Origin: Lacunisphaera sp.
Lineage (GTDB): Bacteria; Verrucomicrobiota; Verrucomicrobiia; Opitutales; Opitutaceae
Direction of reading: 5' to 3'
DNA: 64,000 nucleotides
NCBI GenBank assembly: GCA_009695095.1
Contig: SIBQ01000003.1
Coordinates: 44,667 to 108,666, forward strand
How positions within the stretch are numbered: position 1 is the first letter of the stretch; every line of letters begins with the position of its first letter. The notes below the pieces were generated by a model. It saw only the letters and a program-made list of their open reading frames with translations. It searched no databases and was not told the DNA's origin. This document shows, in pieces, positions 16,923 to 25,398 of the stretch. The position numbers and the translations under genes were made by a program.

Positions 16923-19472
16923 CTAATTCTCCCGGCCCAGCCAGTCGCGCAGGTCGGACTCGGATGCGACTTCCTTGAACATCTGGTAATCCGCCGCGAG
17001 CAACGCGGCGTAAGAGGGCTCGGCGAACCGCCGGCAGTGCAGCAGCACTTTCGCGTGCTGCCCCGGCGCGCGCACCAGCCGGCCAACCGCCTGATTCACC
17101 TTCTGCAGACCGGGAATCTGATAGACGCGCCGGAACGCTTCCTCGCGGCCAAGTTTGCCCAGTGCCTCCAGCCGGGCCTTCTGCACTGCATTGACCTCAG
17201 GCAGGGCGGGGCCGACGACCATCGCGTGCGTCACGCGGCCGCCGAGCAAATCGATGCCCTCGGCAAAACTGCTGCCGAGCACGAGGAAGAGTGCGTCGGC
17301 GAGCGCGAGGCTCTCCTCGATCCAGGCCGTTTGCGCGGCGAGATCGGGCAGCCGCGGCTGCAACGCCACGCGCAGCACCGAGCCGTCGTGCTCCAAGGCG
17401 CGCAGGACCGACTCGGCATAGGCGTAGGAGGGGAAGAAGACTGCGACGCACCGTTGTTGGCTTTCTGTTGCGCCCTGCTGGGCGCCCGGAATCAGTCGCG
17501 CGGCCTTCGCCGCAGCTGAGCTGCCAACCCGGTATTTGTCCTGGCCGTCGCCAGGCAAACATGGCGTCGCTGAAACCTGAGAAGATGAGGCGGCGTGCAG
17601 CGCCTCGATGGTGGCGGCGGTCATGCCGTAGAAATTGCCGCGCTGCTTGAAGCTGGTGTCGACGCGCACGTCCACGGCGACGTCGTAGGCGCCCGCCCGC
17701 CAGGGCGTCGGGGCATGGAGGGTGGCGGTTGATTCCAATCCGCACGAGGCCGCGAACTCTCGGTAGGGCTGCAGCGTGGCCGACATCAGGATCGCGCCGC
17801 CGAAGTTTTTCAGCGTTTCGCCAATCGCGACGGCGGCATCCACGCAGGTGAACTCCAGTTCGCCCTCGCGCGAGACGCACAGCAATTTCGTCAGCTTGGT
17901 GTCGCTGAGGAAATCACTGAGCGCGGCGAACTGCCAGAGGGATTCCGAATGACGCGGGCCAAGCGCGGCGTAGTCCAACTGTTGCGTGCTGACCTGCTCC
18001 GCGAGTTTGGAGACTTGTTCAAGAATATCAGCCTCAGCGACCGGATCGAGCGTGTCGGCGGGCCGCAGCGAGGCGAGCAACCGGGTCCATTCCTCCACCG
18101 CGAGCAAGAGCGGGGCGGGGCCCCGCAACTGATCCAGCTCGGCGAGCAGCAGCCGGGCGTCGTTCTCGGTGGCGCGGTGGGAGTGGGCGCTGGCTACGCG
18201 CGAGGGCAGGTTGTGAGCCTCGTCGATTATAAGCAATGTCTCCGCCGGGTTGAAACCGGGCTGCTCGAAGAAAAGCCCGCGATTGTCCGGGGCGAAGACG
18301 TAGTTGTAGTCGCCAATCCAGAGATCGTTGAAGGCGAGGGCGGTTCGGGTAATCTCGTAGGGGCAGATGCGGGCGTCGCGGCCGGCCGCGCGCAGCGTGC
18401 CGAGGTCGTGCGGCTGGGTGTCATCAAGGTAGAATTTCGCGAGGTCGCTGCCGGGCCAGCGCTCTGCGCAGTCCTTGAGGTAATCGCAGCCATCGCGCAC
18501 GCAGTGGAAAGTGTGGTTGACGCAGTGCTCGGACTTGTTGCGCACCTGCCAGAACGCCAGCTGCGAACCGGCGGTCATCTGCTGGAGGGTCTGCACGACG
18601 TGCAACTGCCCGGTGGACTTGCCGGTGAGCCAGATGAGCCGGGCCCAGCGCCCCGCCCGCATCTGGCCGAGTGCGAACTCAAGTACGCAGCCGGTCTTGC
18701 CGTAGCCTGTCGGAGCCTCGAACAACAGAACAGAGTCCGGAGAACTCCCCGTTGTTTCCTGTTGGAAACCCGGGGCATGTCCTGAAACCTGCATCCTGTG
18801 GCGCAGTTTCAGGCAAGGAGGACTAAAGGCCGACTGAAGATCCTGCTGGATGGTTTCCTGACCGGGCCGGAGCGAGGGGAAGGGCGAGTGGAACTGCAGG
18901 GCCCGCCGGCGTTCGGTGGCGCGCAGCCGCAGGTTGAGGAACTCAACGATGGTATCGAGCTGATGATAAACTAGCACCTCGTCGAACGGCGTGAGCGCGA
19001 TGGTTTGCGAGAGCCCCGAACCGGCCTCGACGAAAACTAATTCGCCTCGAAGCGGCGAATGTGACAAGTGACCTGTGACAAGTGAAGAGTGGGAGACCCG
19101 AAGCAGGACGGCGTAGGTGGCGAGCTGGAGAAAATAGGCCGGATACTCGGCGCGCAGCTCGGCCTCCTCGACCGGCAGCGGGCGCAGCACGCTCTTGATT
19201 TCGCACAATGTCTCGCCGACGAGTTGATCGATGCGGCCATTAAGCGTGAACGTCCAGCCGCGGTGGGTGAACCGGCCCTCGATGACGACCTCGAACTGCG
19301 CCGCGGGCGACTCCGCCAGCGTACGGGAGCGGAGTTCGTTGTGCCAGTGCTGGCCGAGCTGCGCGCGCCAGAGACCCTGCGGGCCGCCGCCAGTTTCGTG
19401 TGGTCCAAGCGTGAACCCGGCGAATTCGCCGACGCTCAGACTGGCGGTCTTGGATTCGAGAGAGAATTCCAT
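16923..19472 (-). CDS. PD-(D/E)XK nuclease fused to an XPD/DinG-type iron-sulphur helicase
   Basis: The 849-residue protein has two parts. Residues 1-170 form a PD-(D/E)XK nuclease-like domain: GRID (Asp82), EIK (Glu91, Lys93) and QLATY (116-120). Residues 245-849 form a superfamily 2 Rad3/XPD helicase: Walker A APTGYGKT (253-260), iron-sulphur candidates Cys317, 324, 329, 335 and CPYE at Cys370, DEAH (417-420), and a C-terminal QAVGRLVRAPG motif. Such enzymes unwind DNA 5' to 3'; the nuclease part suggests end processing in repair. recO lies upstream on the same strand. Several repeat-derived insertions appear inside the frame, for example the stretch encoded at 19041-19092. Confidence 0.9.
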   Translation of the reverse strand: MEFSLESKTASLSVGEFAGFTLGPHETGGGPQGLWRAQLGQHWHNELRSRTLAESPAAQFEVVIEGRFTHRGWTFTLNGRIDQLVGETLCEIKSVLRPLPVEEAELRAEYPAYFLQLATYAVLLRVSHSSLVTGHLSHSPLRGELVFVEAGSGLSQTIALTPFDEVLVYHQLDTIVEFLNLRLRATERRRALQFHSPFPSLRPGQETIQQDLQSAFSPPCLKLRHRMQVSGHAPGFQQETTGSSPDSVLLFEAPTGYGKTGCVLEFALGQMRAGRWARLIWLTGKSTGQLHVVQTLQQMTAGSQLAFWQVRNKSEHCVNHTFHCVRDGCDYLKDCAERWPGSDLAKFYLDDTQPHDLGTLRAAGRDARICPYEITRTALAFNDLWIGDYNYVFAPDNRGLFFEQPGFNPAETLLIIDEAHNLPSRVASAHSHRATENDARLLLAELDQLRGPAPLLLAVEEWTRLLASLRPADTLDPVAEADILEQVSKLAEQVSTQQLDYAALGPRHSESLWQFAALSDFLSDTKLTKLLCVSREGELEFTCVDAAVAIGETLKNFGGAILMSATLQPYREFAASCGLESTATLHAPTPWRAGAYDVAVDVRVDTSFKQRGNFYGMTAATIEALHAASSSQVSATPCLPGDGQDKYRVGSSAAAKAARLIPGAQQGATESQQRCVAVFFPSYAYAESVLRALEHDGSVLRVALQPRLPDLAAQTAWIEESLALADALFLVLGSSFAEGIDLLGGRVTHAMVVGPALPEVNAVQKARLEALGKLGREEAFRRVYQIPGLQKVNQAVGRLVRAPGQHAKVLLHCRRFAEPSYAALLAADYQMFKEVASESDLRDWLGREN

Positions 19473-19480
19473 GGATGACT

Positions 19481-19507
19481 ACGCGGATTACGCGGATAAA
19501 CGCGGAT
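19481..19507. repeat. Triplicate ACGCGGAT array
   Basis: The octamer ACGCGGAT occurs at 19481-19488, 19490-19497 and 19500-19507, immediately upstream of the nuclease-helicase start. A related array (CACGGAT three times at 9-base steps) lies at 42486-42510 and a shorter one near 21013. The unit is neither coding nor promoter-like. Confidence 0.6.
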
Positions 19508-19580
19508 ATGGCAACGATGCGATACGTGGGCCGCAGCATCGGGCATCGCGCAAGGCTCCGGCCCGACAAGAACCTGCGCC

Positions 19581-20231
19581 CTACGTTAGACGGATTTCGG
19601 TCTCAGCGCGGACCCAGTCTTCGAGCCCGCGAGTGATCCGGGCGACCGTGGCGGTGTTGGCGGTCTGTGCGGCCAGCGGCTGGTTGAGCAACTGCGCCGA
19701 GACATCTCGGTCGGCGGCCGGAAGCTGCGGCCACCATTGCTGTTTCACCGGGTGGCCTTCGTCGCGCAGGAGGCAGTAGAGCGCCTTAAGCCAGACGATG
19801 TCGGGCCGGCCGCCGGCTGCGAGCGCAGCCAGGCTCGTGCGCAACAGGGCGGACACGTCGGGCCGCGATTCGTCGGGCACGGGATTGCGGCTGAGGAGCA
19901 GGCCGAGCGCGGCCGCGGCGCGAAGCGTTTCGTAGGAGCGGCCGATGCCTTCGTGGCGCTGGATAAAACGGTGCTCCTTGATGAACCAGGTGCGGCCCTG
20001 ATTGGAGGATTCAAGCCAGAGCTCGACCTCGTCGAAAAGATCTAGGCAGCCTTCGCTCCGCGGAGCTGAACTACGGCGGCCCGAGGGGGCGTGGCTAGGC
20101 TTGGGCGTTCTAATCAGGCAGTGGAGCATGCCGTGTTCGCCGGAAAAGGCGGTCAGTTGCTCGAAGGTGTCGGAGCCCGACGGCTGCTTCGTCAGGATGA
20201 ACGCCGTGGTCTGGAGTTGCTGGCCGGGCAT
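19581..20231 (-). CDS. recO: DNA repair protein RecO
   Basis: The 216-residue protein starts with an OB-fold strand typical of RecO (QLQTTAFILTKQPSGSDTFEQLTAFSGEHG) followed by LIRTPKPSH, then an all-helical C-terminal domain with YETLRAAAALGLLLSRN. RecO helps RecR load RecA on SSB-coated DNA. No zinc-binding cysteines are obvious in the C-terminal half. A stretch near residues 46-58 (APSGRRSSAPRSEG) is encoded by palindromic DNA and may be an inserted repeat. Homology is convincing in layout but divergent. Confidence 0.7.
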   Translation of the reverse strand: MPGQQLQTTAFILTKQPSGSDTFEQLTAFSGEHGMLHCLIRTPKPSHAPSGRRSSAPRSEGCLDLFDEVELWLESSNQGRTWFIKEHRFIQRHEGIGRSYETLRAAAALGLLLSRNPVPDESRPDVSALLRTSLAALAAGGRPDIVWLKALYCLLRDEGHPVKQQWWPQLPAADRDVSAQLLNQPLAAQTANTATVARITRGLEDWVRAETEIRLT

Positions 20232-20333
20232 GGGGATAGCTGTAAGTTGTAAGGTTTAAGGAAGCGGAGATCAGGCAGCCGGCTCTGAACTCAAACGATC
20301 GCGCGCTTGGCTTAAACCTTAAACTTATCGCGC

Positions 20334-20999
20334 TTAAACCTTCCGCTTGAGGGCGACCCGGGCGCTCGCGGGATCCGGCCAGCCCGGCAGCACCGCACCG
20401 CACGATATGACGGTCTTCATCCCATCGCCGACCGACATATTGAGCTCGATAATATCTGTGCTCGGCACGTAGATGAAAAAACCGTTGACCGGGCTGGGGC
20501 AGGTGGGGATGAACACGGCCCAGTGTTCCGCGGACAGGTGGGTGTGCGGCTCGCCCCGCGCCGTGTTGGTGAGGAAGCCGATGGTATGGGCGCCAGCCCG
20601 GGGAAATTGCACGAGCACGACCTTGCTGAACTGGGTGCGGTCCTTGGCGCCGAAAGTCTCGATGAACTGCTTGACGCTGTTGTAGAATCCACCGATGCCG
20701 GGAATGCTTTGGATGAGACGCTCGGCCATGGCGCCGACGAACTGCCCGAGGAAGAGCCGCGACACATAGCCGAGCAGGGTGACGATCCCGATGGCAATGA
20801 TCGTGGTGAGAATGTCCCACATGATGGCCGGCAGCTGGTTCAGGGCGCCCGGCAGATAGGGGGAGAAAAGCGGCGTGATCGAGCCGCCCACAAAGCCGAT
20901 GATCAGGCGCAGTCCCCAGATCGTTACCACCAGGGGAGCGAGCAGCAGCAAGCCGGTCAGGAAGGCATTGCGCAGGGATTTGATGCGGGATTCGGGCAT
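20334..20999 (-). CDS. DUF502 family membrane protein
   Basis: The 221-residue protein begins MPESRIKSLRNAFLTGLLLLAPLVVTIWGL and has two N-terminal membrane helices, the second around IIAIGIVTLLGYVSRLF. The soluble part has the DUF502 hallmark segments IPGIGGFYNSVKQF and FIPTCPSPVNGFFIYVPS. Function is not established for the family. It lies between recO and ybeY on the same strand. The recO-facing gap (20232-20333) carries an inverted repeat built of TTAAGG/CCTTAA units. Confidence 0.88.
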   Translation of the reverse strand: MPESRIKSLRNAFLTGLLLLAPLVVTIWGLRLIIGFVGGSITPLFSPYLPGALNQLPAIMWDILTTIIAIGIVTLLGYVSRLFLGQFVGAMAERLIQSIPGIGGFYNSVKQFIETFGAKDRTQFSKVVLVQFPRAGAHTIGFLTNTARGEPHTHLSAEHWAVFIPTCPSPVNGFFIYVPSTDIIELNMSVGDGMKTVISCGAVLPGWPDPASARVALKRKV

Positions 21000-21060
21000 G
21001 GGGAGGGATTAACCACAGATGGGCGCGGATGAACACTGTTTTTTTGGTATACTGCTAAAG

Positions 21061-21116
21061 GGGAACGCGGTCTCCGGACGCATTCGAAGCGCGCCCGGAG
21101 GGCGCACTCCGCCTTT
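21061..21116. repeat. REP-like element, copy 1, flanking ybeY
   Basis: This roughly 56-base segment shares the pattern GGAACGCGG-CTCC-GACGC-TTCGA-GCGC-CCCGGA with 21711-21765. Both copies are in the same orientation, and ybeY lies exactly between them. Each copy is internally palindromic. Confidence 0.65.
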
Positions 21117-21118
21117 CA

Positions 21119-21694
21119 TCAAACCAGCCGGAACGCCGGCATGGCCTTGGCCTTCCGCAGCAGGGTCATGGCACGCTTTTCGGCGGCGCGCATCCGGCGT
21201 TTCTTAGCGGGCTGCAGATCATCGTAGCCGGCGAGATGCAGCCAGCCGTGCACGACATAGAGGGTCAGCTCGGCCGAGAAGGCATCGTGGAGGGCTCGCG
21301 TCCCTGCGAGCCGCGGCCCGCGGAGATCATTCTTCGCCAGGGCTGTGGATGACAGGCGCGGGCCCTCCAACCACCCGACATACCGAGCTGCCCTGTCGGC
21401 CGACACGCAGATCTCCCCCACGAGTCCGGCCTCCTTCGCCAAGGCTTCGGAGCCCCGGGCCGACTTGTCGCCCTCGAAGGTGATGACGTCCGTTGCCGTC
21501 GGGTCGTCCATGAAGTCGCCATGGATTTCCGCCAGCGCCGGGTCGGTGAGAAACACAAGCGAAAGTTCGCCCGGTGGGCAGCCGCCGAGGAAATTGGCGG
21601 CGTGGGCGTCGAGCACTGCAATGGCGGCTCCGACGGCGCGGCGGTCGAGACGCAGCCGCGGGTGCCGTCTGGTGATGGCAACCGTGCGATTCAT
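21119..21694 (-). CDS. ybeY: Endoribonuclease YbeY (rRNA maturation factor), with an apparent in-frame insertion
   Basis: The 191-residue protein carries FMDDPTATDVITFEGD and GEICVSADRAARY, then VVHGWLHLAGYDD (His149, His153, Asp159). The usual third zinc ligand is a histidine in HGxLHLxGYDH; here it is aspartate. The protein is longer than a typical YbeY because about 27 residues (107-133) sit between EICVSADRAARY and the catalytic helix. These are encoded by palindromic DNA (for example 21293-21299 with 21306-21312). YbeY matures 16S rRNA ends and takes part in ribosome quality control. It lies next to phoH, as in many bacteria. Confidence 0.88.
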   Translation of the reverse strand: MNRTVAITRRHPRLRLDRRAVGAAIAVLDAHAANFLGGCPPGELSLVFLTDPALAEIHGDFMDDPTATDVITFEGDKSARGSEALAKEAGLVGEICVSADRAARYVGWLEGPRLSSTALAKNDLRGPRLAGTRALHDAFSAELTLYVVHGWLHLAGYDDLQPAKKRRMRAAEKRAMTLLRKAKAMPAFRLV

Positions 21695-21710
21695 CGGACA
21701 GTTGCCTTGG

Positions 21711-21765
21711 GGTGGAACGCGGCCTCCAGACGCGTTCGAGGCGCACCCGGATGTCGCGCTCCACC
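21711..21765. repeat. REP-like element, copy 2, flanking ybeY
   Basis: This second copy of the 21061-21116 element lies in the 105-base gap between ybeY and phoH. It differs at several scattered positions, so the two are diverged relatives rather than a fresh duplication. Confidence 0.65.
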
Positions 21766-21799
21766 TGTTCTGGCCAGACTGATTCCCGGTGACATTCGC

Positions 21800-22774
21800 T
21801 TACGCGGGCCCGGTGGGCTCCGCTGACTTCGCCTGCTCGTAGGCTTCGATGATCTTTTGCACAAGGGGGTGGCGCACGACGTCAGAAGCGGTGAAGTGGT
21901 GAAACTCGATGCCGGGGATGTTGCGCAGGATGCGCGGGGCCTGCACCAGGCCGGACAGCCTGGCGCGGGGCAGGTCGATCTGGGTGATGTCGCCGGTCAC
22001 GATCATGCGCGAGTCGTCGCCGAGGCGGGTGAGAAACATCATCATCTGCTCGGGCGTGGTGTTCTGCGCTTCATCGAGGATGATGTAGGCGTTGGCCAGC
22101 GTGCGGCCGCGCATGTAGGCGAGCGGGGCGATCTCGATGACGCCCTTCTCGGAGAGGGTGACCACATCCTCGGGGTCGAGCAAGTCGTGCAGCGCATCGT
22201 AGAGCGGGCGGAGATAGGGGAGGATTTTCTCGCGGAGATCGCCGGGCAGGAAGCCGAGCGCTTCGCCGGCCTCGACGGCCGGGCGGGTGAGGACGATGCG
22301 TTGCACCTGGTTCTTAAGCAGGGCGGAGATGGCCGCCGCCATGGCGAGGTACGTCTTGCCGGTGCCGGCGGGGCCGATGCCGAACACGATGGGGTTTTTC
22401 TGGATGGCCTGCAGGTAAAGTTTCTGGCCGATGGTTTTGGGAACCACGCTTTTGCGCTGGGTGGCGATGACCACCGGCTCGGTGAACAGTGCGCGGAGGC
22501 TCACGCCGCCGTCCTTCGCGTAAAGGTCGAGCAGCCGGATGAAGTCGGGCGTGCGCAGGGCCAGCCCCTGCGTGCGGCCAGTGTTGAGCAGGGTGAAAAA
22601 CTCCCCGGTGCGGGCCACCGCGGCGGCGGCGCCCTCGATTTTCAGCCAGTTGTCGCGGGTGACGAGGCGCACGGCGAGCGCCTGTTCGACACGGGTGAGG
22701 TTGTCTTCGCTGCCACAATACAGCTGGTGGAGGTGGCGGGCGTTCGGGTAGTGGAGCGTCTTGGAATCGGGCAC
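21800..22774 (-). CDS. PhoH family ATPase (PhoL-type)
   Basis: The 324-residue protein has an N-terminal KH-like region and a P-loop ATPase: Walker A GPAGTGKTYLAMA, then LTRPAVEAGEALGFLPGDL and Walker B YIILDEAQNTTPEQM. This is the classic PhoH signature order. PhoH/PhoL proteins are thought to be RNA-associated helicase-like ATPases working with YbeY. It is followed on the same strand by ybeY and preceded by a HIT protein gene. Confidence 0.94.
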   Translation of the reverse strand: MPDSKTLHYPNARHLHQLYCGSEDNLTRVEQALAVRLVTRDNWLKIEGAAAAVARTGEFFTLLNTGRTQGLALRTPDFIRLLDLYAKDGGVSLRALFTEPVVIATQRKSVVPKTIGQKLYLQAIQKNPIVFGIGPAGTGKTYLAMAAAISALLKNQVQRIVLTRPAVEAGEALGFLPGDLREKILPYLRPLYDALHDLLDPEDVVTLSEKGVIEIAPLAYMRGRTLANAYIILDEAQNTTPEQMMMFLTRLGDDSRMIVTGDITQIDLPRARLSGLVQAPRILRNIPGIEFHHFTASDVVRHPLVQKIIEAYEQAKSAEPTGPA

Positions 22775-22794
22775 GGGTTGGTAAGCAAAAAGCT

Positions 22795-23292
22795 TTAAGC
22801 TTTAGGCTGTAAGCTGACAGCCACGGCGTGGAGCCGCTGATACATGGCCGCGAGTGATTGCGGGAGCACGCGGGTCTGGCCGATGACGGGCATGAAATTC
22901 GTATCGCCGCTCCAGCGCGGGACGATGTGGGCGTGGAGGTGCGGGATACTGCCACCAGCCGCCGTGCCGAGGTTGAAGCCGAGGTTGAAGGCGTCGGGCT
23001 TCACCGCGGCGCGCAGCACCTCCTTGCCAAAAATGATCTCGTCCATCAGGTCGGCGCGTTCGGCGGCGTCGAGCTGCACAAGGTCGGTGGCGGCGCGGAA
23101 CGGCACGGCGAGCAGGTGGCCCGGGTTGTAGGGGTAGCGATTGAGCACGAGGTAGGAGAGCCGGCTGCGGTGGATGATGAGCGCGGTGGCGTCATCGCCC
23201 AGGGCCGGCAGGGACGTAAAGGGATTCCCGCCGGATTTTTGACGCGGCGCTTCGATGTATTCCATGCGCCAGTAGGCGTGCAGGTGGTCCAT
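22795..23292 (-). CDS. HIT family hydrolase
   Basis: The 165-residue protein has the histidine triad HLHAHIVPRW, preceded by FNLGFNLGTAAGGSIP; the N-terminal part has LSYLVLNRYPYNPGHLLAVP. This matches the diadenosine-polyphosphate phosphorylase/hydrolase branch. It probably cleaves dinucleoside polyphosphates or AMP-conjugates. The start ATG at 23292 lies directly after a non-coding tail. The short gap to phoH holds an AAGCTTTAAGCTT-type repeat. Confidence 0.9.
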   Translation of the reverse strand: MDHLHAYWRMEYIEAPRQKSGGNPFTSLPALGDDATALIIHRSRLSYLVLNRYPYNPGHLLAVPFRAATDLVQLDAAERADLMDEIIFGKEVLRAAVKPDAFNLGFNLGTAAGGSIPHLHAHIVPRWSGDTNFMPVIGQTRVLPQSLAAMYQRLHAVAVSLQPKA

Positions 23293-23432
23293 GATTCAGG
23301 GCACAGGCTTGGCCGGCCCGACGGGGAAGTCAAAACCGGGATTGTGGCTGGCGGGCGAAGGGTGGGGTGCGTTGACCCAGCGCGCCTTAAGCGTCTTGAG
23401 ATCAAGCCGCTCCACCGGGGGAATTTCTCCCA

Positions 23433-23778
23433 GTGAAGCAGGCGGGCGGGTCGAACCGCCGCCCCTGGTTTCAAAACGATGGCAGGGAGCTGATCATCTG
23501 GTCTGGCCCGGGCGACGCGCCGGTGGGGTTTCAGATCTGCTACTTGAGCCCGGACCGCCGGGAGCGAACGCCCACTTGGCGGCCCGCCAGCGGGCTTACG
23601 CCCGCGCAGGTGGACAGCGGCGACACGCGGCCCGACAAGAACCTGACGCCCTTCCTCATGAAGGATGGCGCCGTGCCCCGGGCGCTCGTGTCGGGTGAAT
23701 TTGAACAATAACAGTAGCGGGCTCGAGCCGGCGCTGCAGAATTATTTGCTCGGGGTGTTGCAGGGGAGGGCGGGCTGA
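23433..23778 (+). pseudogene. Decayed gene of unknown family
   Basis: A plus frame from about 23433 reads in a protein-like way: WFQNDGRELIIWSG, VGFQICYLSPDRRERTP, VDSGDTRPDKNLTPFLMKDG. It stops near 23711, while another frame continues with SGLEPALQNYLLGVLQG up to the TGA at 23776-23778. The two pieces look like one protein broken by a shift. Its stop overlaps the ATG of the next fragment as TGATG. I do not recognise the family. Confidence 0.35.
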
Positions 23779-23926
23779 TGGACCGCCGTCTCATCTGGCT
23801 CAGCTGGCTGCTGTCTCCGGTGTTCATCTGGTCCGCCATCGCCCCGCACGACGTGTTCACATGGTTCCTGGAGGTCGTGCCTGTCCTGATCAGCCTGCTC
23901 CTTGGCCTCGCTCCGGCATCCGCTCG
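23778..23926 (+). pseudogene. N-terminal piece of a DUF2238 (YjdF-like) membrane protein
   Basis: The first 45 codons read WLSWLLSPVFIWSAIAPHD, then VFTWFLEVVPVLISLLLGLA, matching the N-terminus of DUF2238 inner-membrane proteins (SAI-P-DRFTWWLEVAP). After about codon 45 the similarity stops abruptly, and an exosortase C-terminus follows in another frame. At least 130 residues of the family are missing, so this is a deletion fragment. Confidence 0.5.
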
Positions 23927-24213
23927 CAGACCGCGTGCCTCTTCGCCGGTTCGTTCCTGGGCGCGACATTTTCACCCAGTTCTGGAAAAAAATCACGCTG
24001 GTCGGGGCCTCGCTGGTCTTTGCCTTCATCATGAACCTCGGCCGCAGCCTGTTTCTCACCGGCGCCGGCGACGCCTTCGGGCCCGACGCCATCAACGGCA
24101 CGGTGCACGACATCGCGGGCTACCGCGTGCTCGTGCTGACCTGCGTCAGGTTGCTTGCACTCGTGCCGCTGCTCAACCTCAAGCTGGAATCGCTCGCGAC
24201 CGGCGCAAACTAG
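23902..24213 (+). pseudogene. C-terminal fragment of an exosortase/archaeosortase family protein
   Basis: The frame ending at TAG 24211-24213 has two hydrophobic helices and the segments FIMNLGRSLFLTGAGDAFG and HDIAGYRVLVL. Exosortases conserve an Asn-x-x-Arg (transition-state Arg) and a downstream His-Asp in this order. The catalytic Cys part and all upstream helices are absent. The piece is joined to a DUF2238 start, so a deletion removed at least parts of two genes. Exosortases process PEP-CTERM proteins, common in Verrucomicrobiota. Confidence 0.55.
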
Positions 24214-24369
24214 GCCCGGGCCGGGCAGATCATTTTGCAGTTGCCGCTTAGGACGAGTGGCGGGACGCTTTCGCGGGGTGTCTCAACCGCATTCTGTGCA
24301 AACGAGACCAGGTTTCCCAACCAGCCACCCGCCATTGACGCTATTGAACCCGCCTCTAATAATCATACC

Positions 24370-25398
24370 ATGAAATCGTTCCCCGGCCAACTCATCCTCT
24401 TTTCCATATCGCTTTCCTTCGCATTCACTGCGCTCGCTCAGCAAAAGATGGGCCCACCGCCGCCCAATTATCCCAAAATAAACACATCCCTCTCCTACGC
24501 GGTCGATCCCAACTGGCCCCAAAAACCCGCGGACTTCACCTGGGCCGCTGTCCCGGGTGTTGCGGTCGACAAAGATGACAATGTTTTCCTCTTCACCCGC
24601 AGCACCCCGGCGGTCCAAGCCTATTCCTCTGATGGCAAATACCTCTTCGGCTGGGGCGGCGGCATAGGCGCGCACCACATCAAAATCGATCGCGAAGGTC
24701 ACGTGTGGACAACCGACTTCAAGCAGCACATCGTTCAGAAGCACACACGTGACGGCACCGTCCTCATGACCCTCGGCATCCCGAATGAAGCCGCTGAAGA
24801 CGCCACGCACTTCTACATGCCAACTGACGTTGCCTTTGCGTCAAACGGCGACATCCTCGTTTCCGATGGCTACGGAAACGCCCGGATCGTGCGTCTCTCG
24901 GGAAAGGGCAAATTCATCAAGGCGTGGGGCTCGATGGGCACCAAACCGGGAGAACTCAGCATCCCGCACGCCATCGCCATCGACTCCAAAGATCGTGTCT
25001 ACGTTGCTGACCGCAACAACAGCCGCGTCCAGGTCTACGATCTCGACGGTAAACTCCTCGATTCCTGGAAAGACATCTGCATCCCCTGGGGCTTCTGGAT
25101 GACGGACAAAGACGAAATCTGGCTCTGTGGTTCAACGTCGATGATATGGCAAGATCGTGATCCCAAATATCCTACCGCGCCATTAGGTTGTCCGCCGAAA
25201 GACCAGATGATCATGAAATTCAACACGGATGGAAAGCTCCTGCAACTCTGGACCTTTCCCAAGGGCGCCGACGGACAAGAAAAATCCGGCGAACTAAACT
25301 GGGTCCACTGCATCGCCGTCGACTCGAAAGGCAGCGTGTACCTTGGCGACATCGTAGGCAAGCGCCTCCAAAAGTTTGTTCTGAAACAGCCGAATTAA
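24370..25398 (+). CDS. Exported NHL-repeat (six-bladed beta-propeller) protein
   Basis: The 342-residue protein starts with a signal peptide (MKSFPGQLILFSISLSFAF then ALAQQ). The body is a six-bladed NHL propeller: VAVDKDDNVFLFTRS, IDREGHVWTTDFKQH, ALASNGDILVSDGYGN-type turns, IDSKDRVYVADRNNSRVQV and VDSKGSVYLGDIVGKRLQKF. It resembles the peptidyl-amidoglycolate lyase-like and SMP-30/NHL group. Likely periplasmic or extracellular. Start 24370 is chosen at the signal peptide although the frame is open upstream. It stands alone; its substrate is unknown. Confidence 0.85.
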   Translation: MKSFPGQLILFSISLSFAFTALAQQKMGPPPPNYPKINTSLSYAVDPNWPQKPADFTWAAVPGVAVDKDDNVFLFTRSTPAVQAYSSDGKYLFGWGGGIGAHHIKIDREGHVWTTDFKQHIVQKHTRDGTVLMTLGIPNEAAEDATHFYMPTDVAFASNGDILVSDGYGNARIVRLSGKGKFIKAWGSMGTKPGELSIPHAIAIDSKDRVYVADRNNSRVQVYDLDGKLLDSWKDICIPWGFWMTDKDEIWLCGSTSMIWQDRDPKYPTAPLGCPPKDQMIMKFNTDGKLLQLWTFPKGADGQEKSGELNWVHCIAVDSKGSVYLGDIVGKRLQKFVLKQPN

